From assembly GCA_963700195.1 (NCBI GenBank), contig CAVOWQ010000047.1, forward strand, positions 1 through 64,000: DNA of 64,000 nt, given 5' to 3'. Of the stretch, positions 19,312 to 28,739 are shown in pieces. Each line of letters starts with the position of its first letter. Position 1 is the first letter of the stretch. A program made the position numbers and the translations under genes. The notes beneath the pieces are model-generated. The model worked only from the letters and a program-made list of their open reading frames with translations, was not told the DNA's origin and did not search any database. This DNA is from AP-15 sp963700195 (lineage in GTDB: Bacteria > Pseudomonadota > Alphaproteobacteria > ATCC43930 > CGMCC-115725).

Positions 19312-19614
19312 ATGCCCGTTCCCCTGAAAATTGTCGCCGCCTGACCGCGTACGACCAATGGATGAACTCGACGCGGAACAAAACACGCTTTGCGGGTTTC
19401 GTCGATGCTTTTCTATTCCAATTTTAATTGGTTGTGCTTCGATATTGTCGCAGTACGAAACGAATATTGCAGGAGAATTCGTATCTAATCTCTGATAAAG
19501 CAAGCATAGGTTGGGGGCGGCCAATCGGCGAGCGCGCGCCTTTTCTCTGTGCTGGCCCTACCGCTCGACGCAAATGCAAGCTAGACTCCTCCGACTGACG
19601 GACCACCCGAAAGG
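19312..19614. other. divergent intergenic region
   Basis: Separates the minus-strand RTX gene from the plus-strand oxidoreductase. The part at 19380-19500 is markedly AT-rich for this window (CAATTTTAATTGG, GATATTGTCG) and probably carries the RTX promoter. No gene seen. Confidence 0.45.
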
Positions 19615-21663
19615 ATGAGAGCGATGGTCACCGACGAGCGCGCCAGCGTCTGCACTTTCGATTGCCCCGATGCCTGCAGCCTGCGCGTCAGTGTCGCCGG
19701 TGGCCGTATCGTCAAGGTGCGCGGTTCTGGGGCCGCGCCCTACACCGCCGGGGTCATCTGCAACAAGGTGGCTCGGGAGATGACCGAGTTCGTGCACGGA
19801 CCGGGGCGTCTGCTGCATCCGCTGCGCCGGCTCGGGCCGAAAGGCTCGGACCAATTCGAGCGGATTTCGTGGGACGCGGCGCTGGACGATATCCACGAGC
19901 GGGTCAGCGAGATCATCGGCCGCTGGGGCCCGCAGGCGGTGATGCCGTTGAACTATGCCGGTCCGCACGGCTTGCTGGCGGCAGACAGCATGTCCTCGCG
20001 TTTTTTCAACCGCCTGGGCGCCACTCAGCTCTATCGGCGCGCCCTGTGCGGCGGCGTGCGCAGCGAAGCGTGGTCGGGGACTTATGGTGCCGTGCCCGGA
20101 TGCCCGCCGGAACTTGCCGAGACCGCCAAGCTCAATCTCGTCTGGGGCAACAACGCGACGGTCACCAACCTTCATCTCGTCCGCAGCATCCGCAAGTCAA
20201 AGCGTGCCGGCGGCAGACTGGTGGTGGTCGATCCGCTGCGCACCAAGATCGCCGAGCAGGCGGACTTGCATCTACAACTGCTGCCCGGCACCGATGTGGT
20301 GCTCGCCTGGTCATTGGCCGCAGAGCTCGAGCGTTCGGGTTCTCTGGATGCGTCGTTCATTGCCGCTCACGTGTTGGGCGCCGAGGATTTCATGTCTCGG
20401 GCCCGCCAGTGGCCGGCGGCGCGAGCGGCTGCGGTCTGCGGACTGAAGGAGAACGAGATCCTGACCCTCGCGCACTGGCTCGCCGAGATCGAGCCTCTGG
20501 TGCTTGCTCCGGGCAATGGCCTCGAACGCGGCCGCAACGGCGGCAGCTCAGTCCGCGCGGCAATTGCCTTGCCGGCACTGCTCGGAAAGCTGGGCAACGG
20601 GAATGGCATCGTGCTCGGTGCAAGCAACGCTTTTCCCAAGACCCCGAACCGGCTGCAGCGGTCGGATCTGATCCCCGACGGCACGCGCACCCTCAACATC
20701 AACGATATCGGCCGTCATCTCGCCGAGAACGACATCGACCCGCCCTTACGCGCGCTGTTCATTTACAACCACAATCCAATCGTCGTGCATCCCGACCAGA
20801 ACCGAATGCGCCGCGGACTCGCCTGTCCGGACGTGTTCGCCGTCGGCATTGAGCTCACGATGACTGAAAGCATGAAGTACTGCGATGTGGTGCTGCCCGC
20901 TGCCACTCATTTCGAGTACGCCGATCTCTATCCTTCCTATGGTCACCATTGGCTGCAGCGCGCCGAACCGGTGATCCCGCCGCCGAACGAGGCGCTGCCG
21001 AACACCGAGATCTTCCGCAGGCTCGCCGCCCGCTTCGGCTTTGATGAGCCGTGCTTCAAAGCGACGGATGAGGAACTGATGGACGACGCCGTCGATGTCG
21101 CCGACCCCCGGCTTCTCGGAATGAGACCGAGCGAGATACCGACAGACCGGGCGGTGCAGATGACGGGACCGGACGGCGAGTCCATGGTCCTGTTCGACAA
21201 CATCTTCCCCGCTACGCCGTCAGGGAAAATCGAACTGAAGTCGGAGACATTGGCCAAGCGGTGGGGATCGGCGGCTTTGCTGCCGGGCTGGCGCGAACGA
21301 GAGGTGTCGCATTCGCTGATGCTGATTTCGCCGGCCTCGGACAAGCGCATCTCCTCCACTCTCGGCGGCCTCGGCGCTTCGCATCAGACCCCGCCGCTCT
21401 TGATGAACCCCGAGGACGCGAGCCGGCGAGACCTGCGTCACGGCATCGAGGTGCGCCTGTGGAACAAGCGCGGCGAGGTCATCCTGCCGCTCATCGTGAC
21501 TGCCGATGTGCCGCCGGGCGTCGTTGCCAGCGAGAAGGGGGCGTGGCTGGCGACGAGCCGCACCGGCCAGACGATTTCGGCTCTGGTCTCGTCTGATCTC
21601 AAGGCCGATCTCGCCGAAGGCGCCTGCTTCAACGATACCCAAGTCGAGGTCAGCCGCGTTTGA
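19615..21663 (+). CDS. molybdopterin oxidoreductase (formate dehydrogenase/DMSO reductase superfamily)
   Basis: 682 residues, intact. A bis-MGD enzyme with one N-terminal [4Fe-4S] cluster: the ligands are in CTFDCPDAC (Cys-x3-Cys-x3-Cys) with the fourth in GVICNKV. Further blocks: RISWDAALDDIHERV, LVWGNNATVTNLHLV, VVVDPLRTKIAEQADLHLQLLPGTD, FIYNHNPIVVHPDQN, CDVVLPAATHFEYADLYPSYG, and a C-terminal MGD-binding domain (LRHGIEVRLWNKRGEV). No Tat signal is present, so it is cytoplasmic. It lacks adjacent electron-transfer subunits and belongs to the loosely defined group often called BisC-like; substrate not assignable. GAAAGG precedes the ATG. Confidence 0.88.
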   Translation: MRAMVTDERASVCTFDCPDACSLRVSVAGGRIVKVRGSGAAPYTAGVICNKVAREMTEFVHGPGRLLHPLRRLGPKGSDQFERISWDAALDDIHERVSEIIGRWGPQAVMPLNYAGPHGLLAADSMSSRFFNRLGATQLYRRALCGGVRSEAWSGTYGAVPGCPPELAETAKLNLVWGNNATVTNLHLVRSIRKSKRAGGRLVVVDPLRTKIAEQADLHLQLLPGTDVVLAWSLAAELERSGSLDASFIAAHVLGAEDFMSRARQWPAARAAAVCGLKENEILTLAHWLAEIEPLVLAPGNGLERGRNGGSSVRAAIALPALLGKLGNGNGIVLGASNAFPKTPNRLQRSDLIPDGTRTLNINDIGRHLAENDIDPPLRALFIYNHNPIVVHPDQNRMRRGLACPDVFAVGIELTMTESMKYCDVVLPAATHFEYADLYPSYGHHWLQRAEPVIPPPNEALPNTEIFRRLAARFGFDEPCFKATDEELMDDAVDVADPRLLGMRPSEIPTDRAVQMTGPDGESMVLFDNIFPATPSGKIELKSETLAKRWGSAALLPGWREREVSHSLMLISPASDKRISSTLGGLGASHQTPPLLMNPEDASRRDLRHGIEVRLWNKRGEVILPLIVTADVPPGVVASEKGAWLATSRTGQTISALVSSDLKADLAEGACFNDTQVEVSRV

Positions 21664-22325
21664 TGGCTGCGCAGCTGTGGTCCAGCGCTGCAGTAGATTC
21701 TCGGCCTACGGGGCAGCGGCAGCAGCCTACCGCCGCATGGTCACTTACTAATCCGCCGACTGCCGTACGGTTGACAGAGGTTTCAAGACGCGTCCGGAGC
21801 AGAGCGGGGCATTCTCGTGCTGATAAGTTGTCGGCCTCTTTATTGGCGTCCTGGCATCGTGAAGCCGTTCACGACCGCGATTCTGTTCGGAGCGGCGCTC
21901 GCGACCGCGGCTTGACCGATCCGTCAAGCTTTGGTCCGGCGCGGGAGCTGGACATTGAAGGTCCGATAGCCGACTGCTCGCATCGTCGATGAATACGAGC
22001 AGCATGCGTTGCGGGGCGGGCTGCTCAAACGACCAGTGAACTTACCCCCGAGGTGCACCAGCTCGCCTGAGCCCCCGCGGCGATAGCGCGGCTTTGATAT
22101 GCCTCAGTGCGGAACTCCGGAAGCGAGCAGAAAACCACCTCATGGTCGAGCAGGTTTCGAGCTGCCGCCCTCCACCCGCTCTGCCGTTTTCGATTGGTGC
22201 CACTAAAATCGCCGCAAAAGCGCCGTACTAGCCAATCCAGCGGCGGCCCGCGGACGGAGTTGTGGCCCGCTCGCTCCGCTCCGAAGGGTAATTCTGCTTG
22301 CCAAAGTCCGAGCCTCGGCGGAATT
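21664..22325. other. intergenic, no gene supported
   Basis: A 660-base stretch upstream of the glycosidase. An open frame continuous with the glycosidase extends back to an ATG at 22107, but its translation (Ser/Arg-rich, no hydrophobic core) resembles non-coding DNA. I see no hairpin or repeat of note. Confidence 0.4.
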
Positions 22326-25136
22326 TTGCGCATCGCTCAGGGAACGCGGCGCGAGCTAAAACGACGTCCAGCATCGACGGCCGATTGCACGCAAGAGGAG
22401 ACTGCGGCCAAGCAGACTAGCGCCCAACGGGCGGAGACGGCAGAGGAGTTGCGTCTCGACGAGGCGCGCGAACAAGGGGTGCCCTGGAAGCAATGGGGGC
22501 CCTACCTCAGCGAACGCCAGTGGGGCACCGTCCGTGAAGACTATAGCGACAACGGCGACGCCTGGAACTATTTCACGCACGATCAAGCCCGCTCGCGCGC
22601 CTATCACTGGGGTGAGGACGGCCTTGCCGGCTTCAGCGACGATCACCAGCGGCTGTGTTTTGCGCTCGCCCTGTGGAACGGCAAGGATCCGATCCTCAAG
22701 GAGCGGCTGTTCGGCCTGACCAACAGCGAGGGCAACCACGGCGAGGACGTCAAAGAGCACTATTACTACATCGATAGCACGCCGACCCACTCATACATGA
22801 AGTATCTCTATAAATATCCGCAGAACCCATACCCCTACAACGATCTTATCGAGACGAACCGGCACCGCGGCCGCAATGATTGGGAATACGAATTACTCGA
22901 TACCGGCGTCTTCAACGAAGACCGATATTTCGATGTATTCGTGGAATACGCGAAAGCGGCGCCTGGTGACATCTTGATCCAGATCAGTCTATGTAATCGG
23001 GGGCCCGAAGCCGCTAGCCTGCACGTGCTACCTACCCTGTGGTTCCGCAATACCTGGACATGGTGGTCGGATCAGCCGAAACCTTCCCTGCGAGAGTTGA
23101 AAGCGGAAGACGGGGTCGGCACCATTGCCGCGTCGCATGCCGAACTGGGCGCCTATTCCCTCCGTTGCGAGGGAAATCCACGCCTGCTGTTTACCGAAAA
23201 CGACACCAATAACGAGCGGCTTTTCGGGAGCCCCAACGCGACACCCTATGTCAAGGACGGGATCAACGAATATGTCGTGGCGGGGCGGCTGGAGGCCGTC
23301 AACCCGAGCCGGACCGGGACCAAGGCTGCCGCACACTACCAGCTCAATGTCGGCCCAGGCACGACCTCTGTGATCCGCCTACGGCTCAGCGACACTGCGG
23401 CGGGTAACCCCTTCGGTAGCCAATTTGATCAAATCATCGAACGGCGCCGGCTGGAGGCCGACGCGTTCTATCACGCGGTAACCCCTGCCCGGGTCGGCGA
23501 GGATAAGGCCGATGTATTGCGGCAGGCATTGGCCGGGATGCTGTGGAGCAAGCAATACTTCTTTCTCGATGCCGACAAATGGCTGCAGGAGCATGGCGTC
23601 GATCCGAGGCGGCCGTCGATCCGCGAGGTTCGCAACCGCGAGTGGTTTCACATGATCAGCGACCACGTCATCTCGATGCCGGATAAGTGGGAATATCCCT
23701 GGTTCGCTGCCTGGGACTTGGCATTTCACACGCTTGCCTTGTCAACCGTCGACATCGATTTCGCCAAGCAGCAGCTCGATCTGCTGCTCGACCAAGTCTA
23801 CCAGCATCCGACCGGACAGATCCCGGCCTACGAGTGGAACTTCAGCGATGTCAATCCGCCGGTGCACGCCTGGGCCACGATCTTTGTTTATCGGATGGAG
23901 CAGGCGCTGCACGGCCAGACCGATCTCGATTTCCTAAAGCGGGTGTTCGGCAAACTCACGTCGAATTTCGGCTGGTGGATCAACCGCAAGGACCGCTCCG
24001 GCAGGAGCCTCTTCGAAGGCGGGTTTCTCGGGCTCGACAATATCGGCGTCTTCGACCGCAGTGCGCCCCTGCCAACTGGAGGCTATTTGGAGCAGGCCGA
24101 CGGCACCGCATGGGTCGCCCTGTTCTGCGAGAACATGCTCGAGATCGCCTTCGAGCTCGCCGCGCATGATCCGACCTACCAGGACCTGGCTGCAAACTTC
24201 GCCATCCAGTTCCTGCTGATCGCCCGTGCGATGAACGGGATCGGTCCGGACGGCATGTGGGACGAGGAGGACGGTTTTTATTACGACGTCCTTCGCTTGC
24301 CCGATGGAAACGCTGCGCGTCTCAAGGTCCGCTCGATGGTGGGTCTGTTACCGCTATGTGCCGTTACGGCTGTGGACAAGTGGCAGCGGGAACGGATGCC
24401 GCGGCTGACGGCCCAAATGCTCGAGCGCCTCAGGCGCATGCCGGAGCTCCTCGAATCCATCCATCCAACCGGCCCCGGGCACCTCGGCGTCGCGGAACGC
24501 GGGATCTTGGGCCTCGTCAACCAGGAGCGGCTGCGCCGGATTCTGAGCCGCATGCTCGACGAGAACGAGTTCCTGAGCCCCTATGGGATCCGCTCGCTGT
24601 CCCGCTATCACGCCGACCATCCCTATGTGTTCTCGGCAGGTGGTCGGGAATATCGGGTCAGCTATCTGCCGGCGGAATCCGACACCGGCATGTTTGGCGG
24701 CAACTCGAACTGGCGCGGCCCGATCTGGATGCCGGTCAATGCGCTGATCATCCGGGCCTTGATGCACTACTTCGCCTATTACGGCGACAACTTCAAGATA
24801 GAGTGCCCGACCGGCTCCGGCAACTTGATGAACCTCTTCGAGGTCGCCCGCGAAATCGCCAATCGGCTGACCCGGATCTTCCTGCGCGACGAATCCGGCA
24901 GAAGACCGGTATTCGGTGGGAGCGAAAAATTCCAGCGCGACCCCTATTGGCGCGATCATTTATTGTTCTATGAATACTTCCATGGCGACAACGGCGCCGG
25001 CCTCGGCGCCAGCCACCAGACGGGATGGACGGGTGTCGTCGCCAGTCTGATCGATATCTTCGGCAAGCTCGATGCCCAAACCTTCCTGCAGGGCGGCCGC
25101 GAGGCAACCTTTGGGCGAGAGAAGGAAACGGTGTAG
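22326..25136 (+). CDS. GH63/MGH1-like glycoside hydrolase
   Basis: A large (alpha/alpha)6-barrel glycosidase. Conserved sequence begins about 22440 with EQGVPWKQWGPYLSERQWGTVREDYSDNGDAWNYFTHDQARSRAY. Further blocks: RLCFALALWNGKDPILKERLFGLT, HSYMKYLYKYPQ, WEYPWFAAWDLAFHTLAL, GQIPAYEWNFSDVNPPVHAW, GTAWVALFCENM, GGNSNWRGPIWMPVNALII, ASHQTGWTGVVA. This is the family annotated as glucosidase/mannosylglycerate hydrolase-like; natural substrates are alpha-glucosides such as glucosylglycerate-type solutes or glycogen fragments. The start is uncertain: the frame is open to an ATG at 22107, while the TTG at 22326 gives a 40-residue leader. Apparently cytoplasmic; a membrane protein and K+ channel follow. 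Confidence 0.85.
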   Translation: MRIAQGTRRELKRRPASTADCTQEETAAKQTSAQRAETAEELRLDEAREQGVPWKQWGPYLSERQWGTVREDYSDNGDAWNYFTHDQARSRAYHWGEDGLAGFSDDHQRLCFALALWNGKDPILKERLFGLTNSEGNHGEDVKEHYYYIDSTPTHSYMKYLYKYPQNPYPYNDLIETNRHRGRNDWEYELLDTGVFNEDRYFDVFVEYAKAAPGDILIQISLCNRGPEAASLHVLPTLWFRNTWTWWSDQPKPSLRELKAEDGVGTIAASHAELGAYSLRCEGNPRLLFTENDTNNERLFGSPNATPYVKDGINEYVVAGRLEAVNPSRTGTKAAAHYQLNVGPGTTSVIRLRLSDTAAGNPFGSQFDQIIERRRLEADAFYHAVTPARVGEDKADVLRQALAGMLWSKQYFFLDADKWLQEHGVDPRRPSIREVRNREWFHMISDHVISMPDKWEYPWFAAWDLAFHTLALSTVDIDFAKQQLDLLLDQVYQHPTGQIPAYEWNFSDVNPPVHAWATIFVYRMEQALHGQTDLDFLKRVFGKLTSNFGWWINRKDRSGRSLFEGGFLGLDNIGVFDRSAPLPTGGYLEQADGTAWVALFCENMLEIAFELAAHDPTYQDLAANFAIQFLLIARAMNGIGPDGMWDEEDGFYYDVLRLPDGNAARLKVRSMVGLLPLCAVTAVDKWQRERMPRLTAQMLERLRRMPELLESIHPTGPGHLGVAERGILGLVNQERLRRILSRMLDENEFLSPYGIRSLSRYHADHPYVFSAGGREYRVSYLPAESDTGMFGGNSNWRGPIWMPVNALIIRALMHYFAYYGDNFKIECPTGSGNLMNLFEVAREIANRLTRIFLRDESGRRPVFGGSEKFQRDPYWRDHLLFYEYFHGDNGAGLGASHQTGWTGVVASLIDIFGKLDAQTFLQGGREATFGREKETV

Positions 25137-25222
25137 CTCTCGATCTCCGAAATAGGAACAAGGTCGGCGCCCGGCGTCACCATATCCGCCAATCAGTGAA
25201 GGTCGTCATCCAGGAGAAGCAC

Positions 25223-25957
25223 ATGAGGACAAAGCCTATCCTGTATAATGACAGCCGCCCGGCCGAGCCGATCCAGATACCTGCCGGGGCCGCACGTCGG
25301 ATCGGCGCCCGGCTTCTGCACGAGGCGCGCGAGGCGTTGCCGCCGACGATCTTCTTTTTCGTCGGCTTCAACTTCATCGTGTTCACGACGAATCTTCTCG
25401 TCGCCCAATATGCCGTTGCAGTCAGCAGTTTCATGCTGGCTACGGTTGCGGCGCTTGTTGTAGGCAAGGCGGTGCTGGTTGCCAACGCGATGCCCCTCCT
25501 GAGACGTTACGATCGGGGTCCGCTGATCCAACCGATTCTCTTCAAGACCGCCTTTTACTGGGTCGTCGTGTTCTTCGCACGCCTGCTCGAGCGCTTCGTG
25601 CATTTCTCGATAATCGAGCGCAATCCGCCGGGTGATTTCTTTCCGTATCTGATAACGACCTTCTCGTGGCACCGGTTCTCTGCCATTTCTCTATGGATCC
25701 TCGTCCTCTTCCTAATCTACGTGACTGCGTCGGAATTCGGCCATCTTTTCGGCTCCGGTGAGCTGCTGCGGCTGTTCTTCACCTCCCGTCCAACCGAGCT
25801 GCAGCTGAACCGGCGGCAACGGTTTCGTGAAATGCTGCGCCTGAGCCGCCTTGCCGACGAGCACTCGGTCAGCGAGTTCCGCGACCCAGCCAGCATTGCG
25901 CATCTTCAATTGATCGATATTGTGCAGCGCCTCGCGCGGATGTCGCCGCCGCACTGA
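25223..25957 (+). CDS. four-helix integral membrane protein, unknown function
   Basis: 244 residues. After a 35-residue cytoplasmic N-terminus there are four hydrophobic segments: around TIFFFVGFNFIVFTTNLLVA, SSFMLATVAALVVGKAVLVA, FKTAFYWVVVFFARLLERF and ISLWILVLFLIYVTASEFG, then a soluble, basic C-terminal tail of about 65 residues. No enzyme motif recognised. AGGAGAAG precedes the ATG. It starts 86 bases after the glycosidase and ends 20 bases before the K+ channel gene, so the three genes probably form one transcript; a role in osmotic or ion homeostasis is an inference from that context only. Confidence 0.75.
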   Translation: MRTKPILYNDSRPAEPIQIPAGAARRIGARLLHEAREALPPTIFFFVGFNFIVFTTNLLVAQYAVAVSSFMLATVAALVVGKAVLVANAMPLLRRYDRGPLIQPILFKTAFYWVVVFFARLLERFVHFSIIERNPPGDFFPYLITTFSWHRFSAISLWILVLFLIYVTASEFGHLFGSGELLRLFFTSRPTELQLNRRQRFREMLRLSRLADEHSVSEFRDPASIAHLQLIDIVQRLARMSPPH

Positions 25958-25977
25958 AGAAGGCGCGTGCAGGGCCG

Positions 25978-26703
25978 ATGAACGTGCATGGGTCTCAACG
26001 CCATCCATTCGTCGTCGATAACCGGCGAAGGTCGATCCGCGCCTGGCAGGACCGGCTCAGAGATCCGAGCCTGACGGTACTGCTGGTTACCGAGCTTTGC
26101 CTGGTTTTTGTCGCTGCACCGCTGGCTGCGAGGGGATTGCCGATAGCGCGACCCATCGTCGAAACACTGGCATTGGCGGTGTTGGCTCTCGTTGTCGTGC
26201 TGTCGAACAGACGCGGAGCGATCGTGACGATCCTGCTTGGGCTGGCAGCCACATTGGCGAGCCGCTTACTCGGGCCGGAATGGGCACCCGGCGCTGCTAG
26301 CTTGCTCCGCCACGGCGCTAACATCGTAACTTTCTCGGCGCTGACCTGGGTGGTTTTGCATGCGGTCTATGCCCCCGGCCACATAACCTCTCACCGCCTT
26401 CAAGGTGCAGCCGTGCTATATCTGAACCTCGCGGTGATCTGCGCCTCGGCCTTTAGCCTAATCTGGGCACTGAGCCCCACCGCCTTCGCCAGCCTCGCTG
26501 CGCCGACGGGTGGCCCGGACGAATTCGCGACGATGCTCTATTTCAGCCTTACGACCTTGACCACGACCGGCTACGGCGACATCGTGCCGGTCGACCCGTT
26601 CGCCCGCAGCTTGGCCAATTTGGAGTCGGTTATTGGACAGTTTTATCTTGCCATCACGGTGGCTCGGCTCGTGACGCTCGAGATGCAACACCGGCGCCGC
26701 TGA
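25978..26703 (+). CDS. two-pore-helix type K+ channel (ion channel family)
   Basis: 241 residues. Hydrophobic helices near residues 30-50, 60-75, 77-92, 105-125 and 140-160 precede a pore loop whose filter reads TTTGYGDIVPVDPFARSLANLES, the K+ selectivity signature TxxTxGYGD, followed by the inner helix VIGQFYLAITVARLVTLEM. There is no large cytoplasmic regulatory (RCK) domain. The extra N-terminal helices put it in the broad family of small bacterial channels with several predicted helices before one pore. Twenty bases separate it from the upstream membrane-protein gene. Confidence 0.88.
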   Translation: MNVHGSQRHPFVVDNRRRSIRAWQDRLRDPSLTVLLVTELCLVFVAAPLAARGLPIARPIVETLALAVLALVVVLSNRRGAIVTILLGLAATLASRLLGPEWAPGAASLLRHGANIVTFSALTWVVLHAVYAPGHITSHRLQGAAVLYLNLAVICASAFSLIWALSPTAFASLAAPTGGPDEFATMLYFSLTTLTTTGYGDIVPVDPFARSLANLESVIGQFYLAITVARLVTLEMQHRRR

Positions 26704-26787
26704 CCTCCAATTGTAAACCAGACCTGCGGGCCGTATGACTACCACTTCTCCACTCGATGCTTGGATCGTTAAACCTGGGGTGACCCG

Positions 26788-27111
26788 ATGCTGCGACTTT
26801 CTGTTCTTTTCCTTGCTGCGGCAACGCTGACCGCCATCAATATTGGAGCAGGAACATCGGCAGTAGCCGATACCCTGTATGCGCAGTATTACCCGCCGCA
26901 TTATGGCTATCCGCCGCCCGGCTACCGTCCGCCGTGCAACGCCGTCACGCCCGGGCCCTTCCAGGGTGCGGCACGCGGCGCGGCCGGTGGCGCCCTTATC
27001 GGCGCGATCTCGGGTAATGCCGGGCGCGGCGCGGCAATCGGGGCCGGCTTCGGCGCTCTCCGCAATGCGGTACGTCAAGGTTCGGCCCGCAGCTCGGGCG
27101 CCTGTTACTGA
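26788..27111 (+). CDS. glycine-zipper envelope protein
   Basis: 107 residues. N-terminal signal peptide (MLRLSVLFLAAATLTAINIGAG), a Tyr/Pro-rich stretch YYPPHYGYPPPGYRPP, then a glycine-zipper segment ARGAAGGALIGAISGNAGRGAAIGAGFGALR of the kind that inserts in or associates with membranes. No lipobox cysteine, so it is probably periplasmic or outer-membrane associated. It ends in SSGACY, where the cysteine could pair with the Cys after RPP. Function unknown; such proteins often belong to stress or envelope-stability sets, in line with the neighbouring HdeA-like gene. Confidence 0.7.
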   Translation: MLRLSVLFLAAATLTAINIGAGTSAVADTLYAQYYPPHYGYPPPGYRPPCNAVTPGPFQGAARGAAGGALIGAISGNAGRGAAIGAGFGALRNAVRQGSARSSGACY

Positions 27112-27154
27112 CGCGACGATCGCGGTCGCCGTAAGTTGATCAGACAAGGGGGCA

Positions 27155-27544
27155 ATGATGCAAAAAGACTTGGCGATCGTTCTGTTGGCGTGCTGTCTTG
27201 TATGCGCGCAACCGTCCGCAGCGCAGCAACAATCGGCGCCGCCTACCGCGCCCGCTGCGCCGCCGGAGACCTCTCCACCGAGGGTCACGTCCGACGCGCA
27301 GGTGGCGCCGAAACGATGGGATGTCGAGCGGGTGCGCTGCTCCGACCTGCTCGGCGCCACGGATGACGACCGGGCCGCAGCTGCGATGTTTTATTACGGC
27401 TACTTAGCGGCAAAAGCCGGAATTCACGTCATCGATGTGAGCCAAATCGACGGCAACATCAAAAAGGTGATGGACCGCTGCGCCGCCGCGCCGAATGAGA
27501 CAGTCCCGCAGGCCTTCCGCCAAGCCCTCGGCCGCCGCCGATGA
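27155..27544 (+). CDS. HdeA/HdeB-like periplasmic protein
   Basis: 129 residues with a signal peptide (IVLLACCLVCAQPSAAQQ), a Pro-rich linker, and a C-terminal domain VRCSDLLGATDDDRAAAAMFYYGYLAAKAG ... IDGNIKKVMDRCAAAPNETV. The two cysteines about 50 residues apart and the DDD..AAAMFYYGYL helix match the HdeA family of small acid-stress chaperones, which hold one disulfide. The stop TGA overlaps the ATG at 27541, but the acyl-CoA dehydrogenase more likely starts 18 bases later. Confidence 0.75.
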   Translation: MMQKDLAIVLLACCLVCAQPSAAQQQSAPPTAPAAPPETSPPRVTSDAQVAPKRWDVERVRCSDLLGATDDDRAAAAMFYYGYLAAKAGIHVIDVSQIDGNIKKVMDRCAAAPNETVPQAFRQALGRRR

Positions 27545-27561
27545 CCCCACAGGGGGATGAG

Positions 27562-28729
27562 ATGGCATTTGGGCTGAGCACCGAGCAGCGGGAGTTGCGG
27601 GAAGCCGTGGCGCGGCTGTGCGCGCGCTTTGGCGACGAATATTGGCTGAAAAAGGACGAGGAGGGCGGTTTTCCGCACGAGTTCCATCGGGCGATGGCCG
27701 AAGCCGGCTGGCTCGGCATTGCGATGCCGGAGGCTTATGGCGGCAGCGGGCTCGGCATCACCGAAGCCGCGGTCCTGATGCAGGCGGTCGCCGAATCCGG
27801 CGCCGGGTTCAGCGGCGCCTCGGCGATCCACATGAACATTTTCGGGCTGCACCCGGTCGTCGTCTTTGGCACCGACGAGCAGAAAGAGCGTTTTCTGCCG
27901 CCGTTGATCGCCGGCAAGGAGAAGACCTGCTTTGCGGTGACCGAGCCCGATGCCGGGCTGGACACGACGCGCCTCAAGACGCGGGCGGTGCGGGAGGGCG
28001 ACCATTATGTCCTCACGGGCCGGAAGATCTGGATCTCGACCGCGCAGGTCGCCGAGAAGATGCTGATCCTCGCGCGCACGACGCCGATCGAGGAGGCCGC
28101 GCGCCCTTCGCTGGGGATGACGCTCGTTCTACACCGACCTCGACCGCAGCGCCGTCGAGGTGCGCGAGATCCCGAAGATGGGGCGCAAGGCGGTCGATTC
28201 GAACCTCCTGTTCATCGACGGCCTAAAGGTGCCGGTCGCCGACCGCATCGGCGAGGAGGGCAGGGGCTTTCATTACATCCTGCACGGGATGAACCCGGAG
28301 CGCATCCTGATCGCCGCCGAGGCGGTCGGGCTCGGGCGCGCCGCGCTCGACCGCGCCGCCCGCTATGCCAAGGAGCGCGTCGTCTTCGGCCGGCCGATCG
28401 GTCAAAACCAGGCGATCCAGCACCCGCTCGCCGAGCGCTGGATCGAGCTCGAAGCGGCCGAATTGATGGTGTTGCGCGCGGCCACTGCCTATGACCGCGG
28501 CGAGGACGCCGGCGCCTACGCCAATGCCGCCAAATACTGTGCGGCCGAAGCCGGCTTCCGCGCCTGCGAAACCGCAATCATGACGCATGGCGGCATGGGC
28601 TACGCTCGCGAATACCACGTCGAGCGCTACTTCCGCGAAATCCAGATCGCCCGTATCGCGCCGGTCAGCCCCCAGCTGATCCTCAGCCACATCGCCGAAC
28701 GCGTGCTCGGGCTGCCGAAATCGTATTGA
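27562..28729 (+). CDS. acyl-CoA dehydrogenase (one frameshift)
   Basis: About 389 residues of an FAD-dependent acyl-CoA dehydrogenase, introducing the alpha-beta double bond. Visible: LSTEQRELREAVARLCARFG, GWLGIAMPEAYGGSGLGITEAAVLMQAVAE, CFAVTEPDAGLDTTRLKTRA (FAD-binding region), GRKIWISTAQVAEKMLILART, GMNPERILIAAEAVGLGRAALDRAARYAKERVVFGRPIGQNQ, and MTHGGMGYAREYHVERYFREIQIARIAPVS at the end. One extra base near 28123 in ACGCTCGTTCTACACC shifts the frame between SLGMTL and FYTDLDR; everything else is intact. The ATG at 27562 follows AGGGGGATGAG. Eleven bases separate it from the aspartate dehydrogenase gene. Confidence 0.85.
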
Positions 28730-28739
28730 TGGAGCTTCA

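Noticed and set aside
22107..22325. N-terminal extension of the glycosidase frame back to an ATG at 22107
   Set aside because: The 73 extra residues are Ser/Arg-rich with no helix, signal or homology to the family start; the frame is probably open by chance in GC-rich DNA.
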